Below, piece after piece: positions 50,567-58,217 of a DNA stretch of 64,000 bases (position 1 is its first letter; each line of letters starts with the position of its first letter). The translations under genes were made by a program, and so were the position numbers. Origin of the DNA: SZUA-442 sp963792405. Its GTDB lineage: Bacteria > Actinomycetota > Acidimicrobiia > Spongiisociales > UBA5794. The notes under the pieces are model-generated. The model made no database searches. It saw nothing but the letters and a program-made list of their open reading frames with translations, and was not told the DNA's origin. Location: assembly GCA_963792405.1 (NCBI GenBank), contig CAWBVU010000006.1:1674001-1738000 (forward strand), given 5' to 3'.

Positions 50567-51381
50567 CAGCCGGTCGACCTCGTTCCGAGATCGCGGGACC
50601 GCTGCGCCGCCGCCTGGACGGCGTCCTCGACCAGTGCCCTGAAGCCGCCCTCCTCGAGCACGTGCATCGCCGCGGCGGTGGTACCACCCGGTGAGGTGAC
50701 CTCACCGCGGAGCCGAAATGCCGACTTGTCGGACGTGGCGAGCAGCTCGCCGGACCCCCGAAGGGTCTGGTGGACGAGCCGCTCCGCCGCGTGGTGCGGG
50801 AGCCCTTCCCTGATCGCCGCCTCGATGAGGGACTCGGCGAGGAGGAACACGTAGGCAGGGCCCGTCCCGGACACCGCGGTCACGGCGTCGAGGAGGTCCT
50901 CCGACAATTCGATCGTGTCGCCGACGGAGCCGAGCACGAGCACGGCGCGTTCGCGATGGGCGGCATCGACGTCGTTGCCGACCGTGTAGGCGGTCATCCC
51001 CATGTCGACGGCGGCAGGTGTGTTCGGCATCGCGCGGATCACGGCGACGCCGGGGAGGGACTCCTCGAAGGTCTCGAGCGGGACGCCCGCGGCGATCGAC
51101 ACCACCGTCTGGCTCGGGGTGACGATCTGGGCGATGGTGGCGAGCACCCCCTCGACGTCCTTCGGCTTGACGGCGAGGATCAGCACGTCACGGTCGCGCG
51201 TTGCCTCCTCGACGGAGAGCGTCGTGGCGATGCCCGTGCGGTGCGAGAGGTCCGAGGCACGCTCGGGTCGACGCACGGCGAGGATCAGCTCAGACGGATC
51301 CCAACCGGCGCGCACGAGGCCGAACGCGAAGATCTCCCCCATCGAGCCCGTACCCAGCACCGCAACCGTCGGTCGTCCCAT
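50566..51381 (-). CDS. proC: Pyrroline-5-carboxylate reductase
   Basis: A 271-residue NAD(P)H enzyme. Rossmann motif VAVLGTGSMGEIFAFGLV at the start, then VLILAVKPKDVEGVL, IRAMPNTPAAV and the substrate helix AVSGTGPAYVFLLAESLIEA plus LRGEVTSPGGTTAAAMHVLE near the end, all diagnostic. It makes proline, the reverse of the next gene. TAACCT six bases upstream marks the operon promoter. Confidence 0.94.
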   Translation of the reverse strand: MGRPTVAVLGTGSMGEIFAFGLVRAGWDPSELILAVRRPERASDLSHRTGIATTLSVEEATRDRDVLILAVKPKDVEGVLATIAQIVTPSQTVVSIAAGVPLETFEESLPGVAVIRAMPNTPAAVDMGMTAYTVGNDVDAAHRERAVLVLGSVGDTIELSEDLLDAVTAVSGTGPAYVFLLAESLIEAAIREGLPHHAAERLVHQTLRGSGELLATSDKSAFRLRGEVTSPGGTTAAAMHVLEEGGFRALVEDAVQAAAQRSRDLGTRSTG

Positions 51382-51387
51382 GCGCGC

Positions 51388-51393
51388 AGGTTA
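51388..51393 (-). promoter_or_regulatory. -10-like TAACCT, 6 nt before the proC ATG
   Basis: The minus strand reads TAACCT, six bases, ATG 51381. Confidence 0.45.
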
Positions 51394-51433
51394 TCGCATG
51401 GCGTCGACGAGGTCTCGGCGAGCCCCCTCGACC

Positions 51434-52768
51434 TCAGGGATCGAGGATGAGCGCGGCGATCGCCCGTTCGAACCGCCGCGCCATCGCGGCGTCGTAGCCC
51501 ACGAGCCGTACGGATCGAAGCGGCGTGTCGTCGTCGGAGAGATACTCGGCTGTGGTCTCGGTGATCACCGTCGTCGCCTCATCCGGTGGGAAACCGTAGA
51601 TGCCTGCCGAGATCGCGGGCATGGCGATGGATCGCGCCTCGATCTCGGTGGCGAGCTCGAGGGCGGCGAGGGTGGCCGCGGCGAGGAGTGACTCGTTGTC
51701 CTGATCCTCACGATGGACGGGGCCCGCCACATGGATGACGTAGGTCGACGGCATGCGGCCCGCCGAGGTGAGTGCCGCCACACCGGGCTCCAACGGCCCG
51801 TAGGTCGCCACCCACTCGGCGGATTCCTCGTCGATGGTGGGGCCTCCCGCCCGAGCGATGGCGAGCGCGACGCCGCCGCCGTGGCGGAGATCGACGTTGG
51901 CGGCGTTCGTGATCGCATCCACCGCCATCGTCGTGATGTCCCCCTCGACGGCGACGAGCGTCGTGTCGGCGATGCGAACGGCGCCGACGGCTGCAGCAGG
52001 GATGTCGATGGCCTCCCACGGCCTCTCGTCGGAGGGGTCGACCGTGGCCGCGGTCGACCACCACCAGGTCGCGCCCGCACCCAGGAGCTCGATCACCCGT
52101 TCGTGGCTGACGTCGACCGTGCGCCGTGCGACGGCAGGAGCGGGATCGATGACGACGACGCCCTCCGGAAGTCGATCCTGGATCTCCGACAGGATGAGCG
52201 GATAGTGGGTGCATCCGAGGACCACGACATCGGCACCCGCGTCCACCATCGGGGGGAGGTAGCGGTCGAGGAGATCACCGACGTCCGATCCCGACTCGAT
52301 CGCCGCGGCGAGCCCCGGACACGCTTGCTCGACGATGACCACGTTGACCCCATGGTTGCGGACGAGATCGCGGAACAGCTCGCCCTGGAAGGTGGCGCCC
52401 GTCGCCATCACGCCGATCACGCCAGACGTGGTCTGCTCAGCCGCGGGCTTGACCGCCGGCTCCATCCCGACGAACAGGGTGTCCGGCATGGCCGCCCTGA
52501 GGTGGTGGAGGGCTGCCGCCGATGCGGAGTTGCAGGCGATCACGATGAGGTCGACGCCTGCCGACACGAGGTACCTCGCGAGCAGCTCCGTGCGCTCGCG
52601 CACCTCGTCGAGCGTGCGCTCGCCGTACGGCCCGAACGCCTTGTCGGCGACGTAGACGAGGTCCGCCCATGGTGCCCGCTCCCTGATCGCCTGGAGGACG
52701 CCGGTGCCCCCGATGCCGGAATCGAACACGGCGATGCGGGGGTGGAGCGAGGGGCCGGTCACATCCAT
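51434..52768 (-). CDS. murI: Glutamate racemase fused to a C-terminal macro domain
   Basis: A 444-residue fusion. Residues 10-240 are glutamate racemase: FDSGIGGTGVL with D16, first catalytic Cys in IACNSAS (C79), second in LGCTHYPL (C186, with H188). Residues about 265-440 are a macro domain: EGDIT (275-279), NAANVDLRHGGGVALAI (288-304) and AISAGIYGFP, the ADP-ribose-binding and hydrolase elements of the MacroD type. Both halves look active, and a 20-residue linker joins them. D-Glu is needed for peptidoglycan. The macro domain suggests ADP-ribose or O-acetyl-ADP-ribose turnover. ATG 52768 overlaps metX by 10 nt. Confidence 0.92.
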   Translation of the reverse strand: MDVTGPSLHPRIAVFDSGIGGTGVLQAIRERAPWADLVYVADKAFGPYGERTLDEVRERTELLARYLVSAGVDLIVIACNSASAAALHHLRAAMPDTLFVGMEPAVKPAAEQTTSGVIGVMATGATFQGELFRDLVRNHGVNVVIVEQACPGLAAAIESGSDVGDLLDRYLPPMVDAGADVVVLGCTHYPLILSEIQDRLPEGVVVIDPAPAVARRTVDVSHERVIELLGAGATWWWSTAATVDPSDERPWEAIDIPAAAVGAVRIADTTLVAVEGDITTMAVDAITNAANVDLRHGGGVALAIARAGGPTIDEESAEWVATYGPLEPGVAALTSAGRMPSTYVIHVAGPVHREDQDNESLLAAATLAALELATEIEARSIAMPAISAGIYGFPPDEATTVITETTAEYLSDDDTPLRSVRLVGYDAAMARRFERAIAALILDP

Positions 52769-53913
52769 GGGTTGAGCAGCGTATCCCGTAGTTGGGGCGC
52801 AAACAGCTCGGGCTCGAGCAGGAAGGAGTCATGCCCCTTGTCCGAGTGCACCGTGATGCGCCGGACGGGCACCTCGGCTCCTTTGAGGACGTCGACGAGG
52901 AGGCGCTGTTCCTGTGGATAGAAGCACACGTCGGAGTCGATCGAGAAGACCATGTAGCGGTGGTCCCGCGACCGCGAGAAGAGCTCGTCGAAGGATTGCA
53001 CACCCGCATCGCCGAGGAGGTCGAACGTCTGCCAGGCGTGCATGATCGTGAGGTAGCTGTTGGCGTCGAACCGCTCGACGAACTTCGTCCCTTGGTGCCA
53101 CATGTACGACTCGAGGTTGCTCGTCATCCGGTAGGAACCGGGTCCTACCTCGTCGACGACCTCGCTCCGAGCCCGCTCGGCGAGCGCGTCGAGGGACACG
53201 AACGTCTTGTGCCCGATCATCCTGGCGAGGGCGAGCCCATCGGAGGGAGGCGCCCCGTCGTAGTAGTCACCCCCTGCGAACCTGGGATCGCCTGCGATGG
53301 CGGTGATCTGCTCGAAGTTGTGCAGCGTCTGGAGCTCGGTGACCTGGAGGCCCGAGGCGATCGGGATCACGAACTCGACCATGTCCGGGTAGCGGGTCGC
53401 GAGGGACAGGGCCATGAAGCCCCCCACCGAGCCACCGACGACCGCTCGGAGCCGTCCGATCCCGAGGTGCCGGACCAGCTCCACCTGTACGTCCACCATG
53501 TCGGCGAAGGTGACGACGGGGAAGCCCGATCCGTAGGGCTTCTCGCTGTCGGGGTCGATGCTCGCGGGGCCCGTGCTCCCGTAGCACCCGCCGAGGTAGT
53601 TGGCGCAGACGACGAACAGCTCGTCGGTGTCGAGCGCCTTCCCCTGTCCGATGAAGTCATCCCACCAACCGAGGTGCATCTCGTCGGTCCACCGCCCACC
53701 TGCCTCCGGAACGGAGGGGTTGATGCCGGCGGCGTGCTGGCTCCCGGTGAGCGCATGAAAGAGCAGGACAGCGTTGTCACGCCGCTCGTTGAGCCGTCCG
53801 TAGGTCTCGTACGCGACCTCGACCGACGGCAGCGCACCGCCTGCGGCGAGCCGCACGGGCTCCGCCGAGGAGCCGAACGTCTGGAATCTCGTCATCGGAA
53901 TCGCATCGGCCAT
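52759..53913 (-). CDS. metX: Homoserine O-acetyltransferase
   Basis: A 384-residue alpha/beta hydrolase-fold enzyme that acetylates homoserine for methionine synthesis. It shows FHALTGSQHAAG, CANYLGGCYGSTGPASIDP, nucleophile S162 in GGSVGGFMAL, and the C-terminal HSDKGHDSFLLEPE with the catalytic His. No sulfhydrylase (metY) adjoins it. The downstream gene in the same operon is the racemase-macro fusion, an unusual partner. TAGCCT nine bases upstream supports ATG 53913. Confidence 0.93.
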   Translation of the reverse strand: MADAIPMTRFQTFGSSAEPVRLAAGGALPSVEVAYETYGRLNERRDNAVLLFHALTGSQHAAGINPSVPEAGGRWTDEMHLGWWDDFIGQGKALDTDELFVVCANYLGGCYGSTGPASIDPDSEKPYGSGFPVVTFADMVDVQVELVRHLGIGRLRAVVGGSVGGFMALSLATRYPDMVEFVIPIASGLQVTELQTLHNFEQITAIAGDPRFAGGDYYDGAPPSDGLALARMIGHKTFVSLDALAERARSEVVDEVGPGSYRMTSNLESYMWHQGTKFVERFDANSYLTIMHAWQTFDLLGDAGVQSFDELFSRSRDHRYMVFSIDSDVCFYPQEQRLLVDVLKGAEVPVRRITVHSDKGHDSFLLEPELFAPQLRDTLLNPWM

Positions 53914-53922
53914 CGGAATCTC

Positions 53923-53928
53923 AGGCTA
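53923..53928 (-). promoter_or_regulatory. -10-like TAGCCT, 9 nt before the metX ATG
   Basis: The minus strand reads TAGCCT, nine bases, ATG 53913. It would drive metX and the murI-macro gene together. Confidence 0.42.
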
Positions 53929-54007
53929 GGCGAGGGAGTGGGGACGCCAGCGCCGCGCACCAACCATCGGATCGTCTCGCGGAGGGCCGCCCACAGGGCC
54001 CTCGGGC

Positions 54008-54508
54008 TCAGGTGGCGTACGTGTTGTGATGGAGCAGCTCGTCCATCGTCTTGCGGCCACCGAACCGCGCCGGCCCCGCTGTCGGGCCCGGATATCCGAT
54101 GGCCACCGCATAGCGGCATCGACGCCCCTCAGGGAGCTCCAGGACCTCCGAGGCGAGGTGGTCCCTGTGGAGGGTGATGGGGCACGTCGCCATGCCGATG
54201 GCGTCGGCGGCGAGCATGATGTTCTGGGCGAGCCGTCCGGTGTCGAACTCGTACCCTCCCGGTTCCTCGACGAGGCAGATGGCCGCAGGCGCGTCGGCGA
54301 TGGGCGTGGTGAAGTCGCCTGCAGCGCACAGCCGTTCCTTCACGTCGGGATCGTCCACGACGATGAAGGACCAGTTCTGGCTGTTCTTCGACGATCCCGT
54401 CCAGCGGGCAGCTTCCAGGACTGCAGCGAGGTCGGACGGGTCGATCGGGCGATCCTCGAACTGGCGGATCGCACGCAGCTTCAGGATGGCGTCGTACGTG
54501 TCGCTCAT
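54008..54508 (-). CDS. Nitroreductase family protein
   Basis: A 166-residue FMN-dependent nitroreductase-fold protein: LRAIRQFEDRPIDPSDLAAV, ARWTGSSKNSQNWSFIVVDD, then LAQNIMLAADAIGMATCPI and a C-terminal YAVAIGYPG. It probably reduces quinones, nitro compounds or flavins as a homodimer. ATG 54508 is chosen by the TACCGT six bases upstream. Confidence 0.88.
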   Translation of the reverse strand: MSDTYDAILKLRAIRQFEDRPIDPSDLAAVLEAARWTGSSKNSQNWSFIVVDDPDVKERLCAAGDFTTPIADAPAAICLVEEPGGYEFDTGRLAQNIMLAADAIGMATCPITLHRDHLASEVLELPEGRRCRYAVAIGYPGPTAGPARFGGRKTMDELLHHNTYAT

Positions 54509-54514
54509 GATTCC

Positions 54515-54520
54515 ACGGTA
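54515..54520 (-). promoter_or_regulatory. -10-like TACCGT, 6 nt before the nitroreductase ATG
   Basis: The minus strand reads TACCGT, six bases, ATG 54508. Confidence 0.45.
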
Positions 54521-54599
54521 CTCGCGACGATCGACGCGTGGGACTCTGGTCACCCGACCTCCGGTGCAGGCCGGGGAGCGACCGATCGGTTCGGAGGGG

Positions 54600-56402
54600 C
54601 TAGAACGCCCCCTCGGGGAGGTCCATGAGCCAGGCGTCCTCCGCTTCTGCGGCTGCCGTCCTCGTGGCCACCTTCGGCAGGGCCTCGCGCACGAAGAAGC
54701 GGGCAGATGCGATCTTCCCCGTGTAGAAGTCCACGTCGGCGCCCGAGGCGTTCGGCAATGCCCTCGCGGCCACCTCGGCGTGTTCGAGCAGCAGCCAGGC
54801 GATCACGACCTCGGCGAGGCTCCTCAGGAGGGCATTCGTGTGGAACCCGACCTTGTAGAGCTCTGTCGGCTCGGCCTGTGACGCCATCGAGTGCTGGACG
54901 AGGACCCCCACGTGGTTCTGGAGCTGCTCGAGGGCCTGACCGAGCTCCTGGCGCTCCGCGGCGAACTCGTCCGAACCGCCCTTGACGTATTCGAGGATCC
55001 CCTCGGAGAAGCGGACCAGCGTCTGGCCCTGGTCACGGACGATCTTGCGGAAGAACAGGTCGAGCGCCTGGATCGCCGTCGTCCCCTCGTAGAGGGTGTC
55101 GATCTTGGCGTCGCGGATGTACTGCTCGATCGGGTAGTCCTGCGTGAATCCGGACCCGCCGAACACCTGGAGGGAGGTGGCGAGGAGCTCGTAGGCCTTC
55201 TCGGACGAGTAGCCCTTCACCAGCGGCAGGAGGAGGTCGTTGAGCTTCGCCCAATACTCCTTGTCGGTCTCGAGGTGCGTCTTGTCCAGGGACATCGCGG
55301 CGTACATCCACAGCGCTCGAAGTCCTTCGGCATAGGCCTTCTGGAGCATGAGCATGCGACGGACATCGGGATGGTTGATGATCCGCACACGTGGCGCCGT
55401 CTTGTCCGTCATCTGGGTCATGTCAGCGGACTGGACCCGCTCCTTGGCGTACGCCAGGGCATTGAGGTAGCCGGTCGAGAGGGTGGCGGCAGACTTGACG
55501 CCGATGAGCATGCGGGCGTCCTCGATGACGAGGAACATCTGCTTGATGCCCTCGTGGACGTCACCGACGAGGTAGCCGACGCACGGCTCGTTCATGCCCA
55601 TCGTGAGCTCGCAGGTGGTGGAGCCCTTGATGCCCATCTTCTTCTCGATGTTGGTCGCCCACACGCCGTTGCGCTCGCCGAGTGAGCCGTCCTCGTTCAC
55701 GAGGTACTTGGGCACGATGAACATCGACAGGCCCTTGGTCCCCGGCTCACCGCCCTCACGTCGAGCGAGCACGAGGTGGACGATGTTGTCGTAGTAGTCG
55801 TTCTCGCCGGACGTGATGAAACGCTTGACACCCTCGAGGTGGTAGGTGTCGCCCTCGACGTGGATCGCCTTCGACGTCCCGGCCCCGACGTCGGATCCCG
55901 CGTCGGGCTCGGTGAGCACCATCGTGGCCCCCCAGCGGTTGTCCACGATCCACTTCGCCCAGGTCCGCTTCTGCTCCTCGGTTCCGACGGCGGCGATCAC
56001 GCGTGCCATCAGCGTTCCGGATGCGTAGAGGAACACGGCGGGGCTCGCCCCGACGAAGAGCTCGGTGGTGGCCCAGCGCAGCGTCTCGGGGGCACCGAAT
56101 CCCCCGAGGTCCTGCTCGATGCCGAGGAGGTGCCATCCACCGTCGAAGAGTGCGTCGAGGCTGGCATGGACCGAGGCCGGCAACTTCACCTCGCCGTCGA
56201 TGAGCTCGAGGGGGACCCTGTCCGAGTCGACGAAGCTCGAGGCGAAGTCCTCGGTGGCGAGCCGGTCCACCTCGCGGATCGCATCGATCGCGGTGTCACT
56301 GTCGAACGCGTCGAACGGGGCCACGCCGTAGTAATCGCCGACCCCGAGGTACTCGAAGAGGTTGAACTGGATGTCCCTGAGATTGCTCTTGTAGTGGCTC
56401 AT
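54600..56402 (-). CDS. Acyl-CoA dehydrogenase (FadE5-type long form), TetR-controlled
   Basis: A 600-residue acyl-CoA dehydrogenase with the N-terminal extension MSHYKSNLRDIQFNLFEYLG typical of the long class. TMVLTEPDAGSDVG is the flavin signature; LQVFGGSGFTQDYPIEQYIRD precedes TLYEGTTAIQALDLF with the catalytic Glu. It is the second such enzyme here and probably feeds the same ETF-EtfD route. GGGAG lies just before ATG 56402. The divergent TetR gene and three tandem operators upstream indicate induction by an acyl-CoA or related ligand. Confidence 0.92.
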   Translation of the reverse strand: MSHYKSNLRDIQFNLFEYLGVGDYYGVAPFDAFDSDTAIDAIREVDRLATEDFASSFVDSDRVPLELIDGEVKLPASVHASLDALFDGGWHLLGIEQDLGGFGAPETLRWATTELFVGASPAVFLYASGTLMARVIAAVGTEEQKRTWAKWIVDNRWGATMVLTEPDAGSDVGAGTSKAIHVEGDTYHLEGVKRFITSGENDYYDNIVHLVLARREGGEPGTKGLSMFIVPKYLVNEDGSLGERNGVWATNIEKKMGIKGSTTCELTMGMNEPCVGYLVGDVHEGIKQMFLVIEDARMLIGVKSAATLSTGYLNALAYAKERVQSADMTQMTDKTAPRVRIINHPDVRRMLMLQKAYAEGLRALWMYAAMSLDKTHLETDKEYWAKLNDLLLPLVKGYSSEKAYELLATSLQVFGGSGFTQDYPIEQYIRDAKIDTLYEGTTAIQALDLFFRKIVRDQGQTLVRFSEGILEYVKGGSDEFAAERQELGQALEQLQNHVGVLVQHSMASQAEPTELYKVGFHTNALLRSLAEVVIAWLLLEHAEVAARALPNASGADVDFYTGKIASARFFVREALPKVATRTAAAEAEDAWLMDLPEGAF

Positions 56403-56475
56403 GTGCTCCCTCGCGTCCCACCGTTCGCGGGCCCGGCGAGGCGATCGACAGCCACCGGGCCTGTTCCTGCGTCTT

Positions 56476-56529
56476 TTTGAGTCTACACTCAAATTAGAGC
56501 GTCCACTCATATTTGAGTTCGCGCTCAGA
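56476..56529. promoter_or_regulatory. Three abutting 18-bp TetR operator units
   Basis: Unit 1, TTTGAGTCTACACTCAAA (56476-56493), is a perfect palindrome. Unit 2 (56494-56511) and unit 3 (56512-56529) keep GAG...CTCA with four to six central bases and partial outer T/A. They touch without spacers, placing a repressor on the same face about every 1.7 turns. Minus-strand TAGACT (56480-56485) inside unit 1 is a likely acyl-CoA dehydrogenase -10. Confidence 0.72.
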
Positions 56530-56542
56530 ATTCCCATACGAT
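56513..56542 (+). promoter_or_regulatory. tetR promoter (TTGAGT, 18 nt, TACGAT)
   Basis: TTGAGT (56513-56518) lies within operator unit 3; TACGAT (56537-56542) follows after 18 bases. The transcript would start near 56549, giving a 70-base leader. Repressor binding would shut its own gene. Confidence 0.5.
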
Positions 56543-56590
56543 GCGGCCGACGGGGACCTCAGCGTTCCCGCAGGCGGCCGTCCGAGGGGC

Positions 56591-56612
56591 CGTTCGGGGA
56601 GCGTTCGGGGAG
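56591..56612 (+). repeat. Tandem 11-bp duplication at the tetR ribosome site
   Basis: CGTTCGGGGAG occurs twice head-to-tail (56591-56601 and 56602-56612), ending seven bases before ATG 56620. It doubles a GGGGAG ribosome-binding sequence. Confidence 0.7.
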
Positions 56613-56619
56613 ACGTGCG

Positions 56620-57174
56620 ATGGGTCGCTATCAGGCAGGCATCCAGACCGAGGCCCGCATCATCGACGCGACGCGCTCGCTCCTCGCCGAGGGCGGCCTC
56701 GATGCCGCCACCCTCAAGGCCATCTGCGACAGGGCAGAGGTGCGGGCAGGCTCGTTCTACAACCTCTTCGACTCGAAGGAGGAGGCGGTGATGGTCGTGG
56801 TGGCCGAGGCCATCGCAGCCGTGGATCCCGATCCCGACGGTGCGGGCATCGACAGCGTCGACGACCTCGTCAAGGCCTTCGTGCGCTTCTTCGAGGAGGA
56901 ACCCCAGCTCGCCAAGGTCTACGTCCTCGCCGCGCTCACCGGTGAGTCCACGGGTGATGGGGCGCGGGCACGGTTCCTGCGCCACCACCAGCGACGCGTG
57001 GAGCGCTTCGCCGCCGCGATGGCCAGGGCGGACTCGGCTCTGACGCCCGCCGATGCCGAAGTCACGGCGGAGCTGCTCCTCGGTGCGCTCGACGGCCTCG
57101 CGTTCCGCTGGTCGCTCGATCGGACGTTCCCGTTCGCCGACTTCGCCTGGGCGGCTGCCGCACGCTTCACCTGA
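56620..57174 (+). CDS. TetR/AcrR-family regulator of the acyl-CoA dehydrogenase
   Basis: A 184-residue TetR-type repressor. The helix-turn-helix is in IIDATRSLLAEGGLDAATLK and ICDRAEVRAGSFYNLFDSKE. The C-terminal ligand-binding half is helical (VDDLVKAFVRFFEEEPQLAK). ATG 56620 follows GGGGAGA. It is divergent from the acyl-CoA dehydrogenase, with three tandem operators between them, so it likely represses both until a fatty acyl or aromatic acyl-CoA binds. Confidence 0.88.
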   Translation: MGRYQAGIQTEARIIDATRSLLAEGGLDAATLKAICDRAEVRAGSFYNLFDSKEEAVMVVVAEAIAAVDPDPDGAGIDSVDDLVKAFVRFFEEEPQLAKVYVLAALTGESTGDGARARFLRHHQRRVERFAAAMARADSALTPADAEVTAELLLGALDGLAFRWSLDRTFPFADFAWAAAARFT

Positions 57175-57189
57175 CGACGGGGACGGCCC

Positions 57190-57594
57190 TCAGGTAGGTC
57201 CCGACGCGGCGACGATCGCACAGATCACGACGAGAACGCCGCTGATCCCGCCGAACAGGTACCGCTCCACCGGTTCGCTCGAAAGGGCATTGGCCGCGGT
57301 GTTCACCGCCAGGTAGGCGACCACCATCCACGCGAGCACCGTCAGCAGCGTCTCGTCGACACGGGTGGTGATCACTCCACCCCGTGCGAGGATCACCCAG
57401 GCGAAACCCACGAGGACGAGCGAGGCGATGGCGCTCCCGATGCGCCAGGGAACGGGAAGACGGCCATCCGGCTGCGCGACGCGACCGCCGAACACGACGC
57501 GACCCATGGGTGCACCGAGGGCGAGGGCGATCTGGAACAGCGCCAGCCCCCCGAGGAGTGACGCGGCCACCAGGGCGAGCGCATCGACCTTCAC
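57190..57594 (-). CDS. Small membrane protein of unknown function
   Basis: A 134-residue protein with four predicted helices (for example LLGGLALFQIALALG and TLLTVLAWMVVAYLAVNTA) and a short basic/acidic loop pattern. No domain is recognised. GTG 57594 lies seven bases after TAGGCT. It is convergent with tetR and divergent from the next membrane protein gene. Confidence 0.68.
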   Translation of the reverse strand: MKVDALALVAASLLGGLALFQIALALGAPMGRVVFGGRVAQPDGRLPVPWRIGSAIASLVLVGFAWVILARGGVITTRVDETLLTVLAWMVVAYLAVNTAANALSSEPVERYLFGGISGVLVVICAIVAASGPT

Positions 57595-57601
57595 CCTCTC
57601 C

Positions 57602-57607
57602 AGCCTA
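57602..57607 (-). promoter_or_regulatory. -10-like TAGGCT, 7 nt before GTG 57594
   Basis: The minus strand reads TAGGCT, seven bases, GTG 57594. Confidence 0.45.
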
Positions 57608-57656
57608 CGTCAGAGCCCGTCTGCCGACATGCGCGACGGCGGGCGCACGGACCGAG

Positions 57657-57662
57657 TACCGT
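57657..57662 (+). promoter_or_regulatory. -10-like TACCGT, 6 nt before ATG 57669
   Basis: TACCGT, six bases, ATG 57669, defining the start of the next membrane protein. Confidence 0.45.
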
Positions 57663-57668
57663 GCCCCG

Positions 57669-58199
57669 ATGCGCGCGAGCCCCGGCGTTCGGATGGCCTC
57701 CTTCGCCCTGGCCGGGACCGCCTGCTTCGCCTATTGGTGGATCTTCGACCCGACGAACGACGCCAAGGCATCCCAATTCGAGTGGCGCTTCGTCATCGGC
57801 TTCACCACGGCCCTCCTGATCCTCGCCGTGGCGGTCTGGCTCTACGGGGAGATGGTCGGCGGTCGATGGGTGCGCCGAGGCTCGAAGGTCGGTGCCATCG
57901 GATTGGGCATCGGCGGCGTCGCCAACATCTTCGAGGATGGGCTCGGCATCGATTGGGTGTTCTTCGTCTTCGTGCTCGGGACGGCCATCTCGCTGACCGG
58001 ACTGATCGTTGCGTCCATCTCGATCACGGTGACGGACACCGGACCGAGGAGGCTTCTCGCTCTCGTGCCTGCGGGTACGGCCGTCGCGATCGTGGCGTTC
58101 GTGGCGATCGGCGGACCGCTGATGCTGGTCACGTGGCTCGCGGCCGCGATGGTCGCGTTCTCGATTCGCGGCCACCCGAGGCCATCCCTCGCCGCCTGA
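57669..58199 (+). CDS. Small membrane protein of unknown function
   Basis: A 176-residue protein with five predicted helices (MASFALAGTACFAYWWIFDP, ALLILAVAVWLYGEMVGG, WVFFVFVLGTAISLTGLIVA). No motif points to an enzyme or carrier. The start at ATG 57669 is set by TACCGT upstream. It is a stand-alone gene, convergent with the DUF2461 gene. Confidence 0.68.
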   Translation: MRASPGVRMASFALAGTACFAYWWIFDPTNDAKASQFEWRFVIGFTTALLILAVAVWLYGEMVGGRWVRRGSKVGAIGLGIGGVANIFEDGLGIDWVFFVFVLGTAISLTGLIVASISITVTDTGPRRLLALVPAGTAVAIVAFVAIGGPLMLVTWLAAAMVAFSIRGHPRPSLAA

Positions 58200-58217
58200 C
58201 GGGATGTCACCGCCCGG

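Noticed and set aside
56403..56619. Extension of tetR coding back to 56401
   Set aside because: The added residues would be encoded by the operator array and promoter and show no TetR homology.
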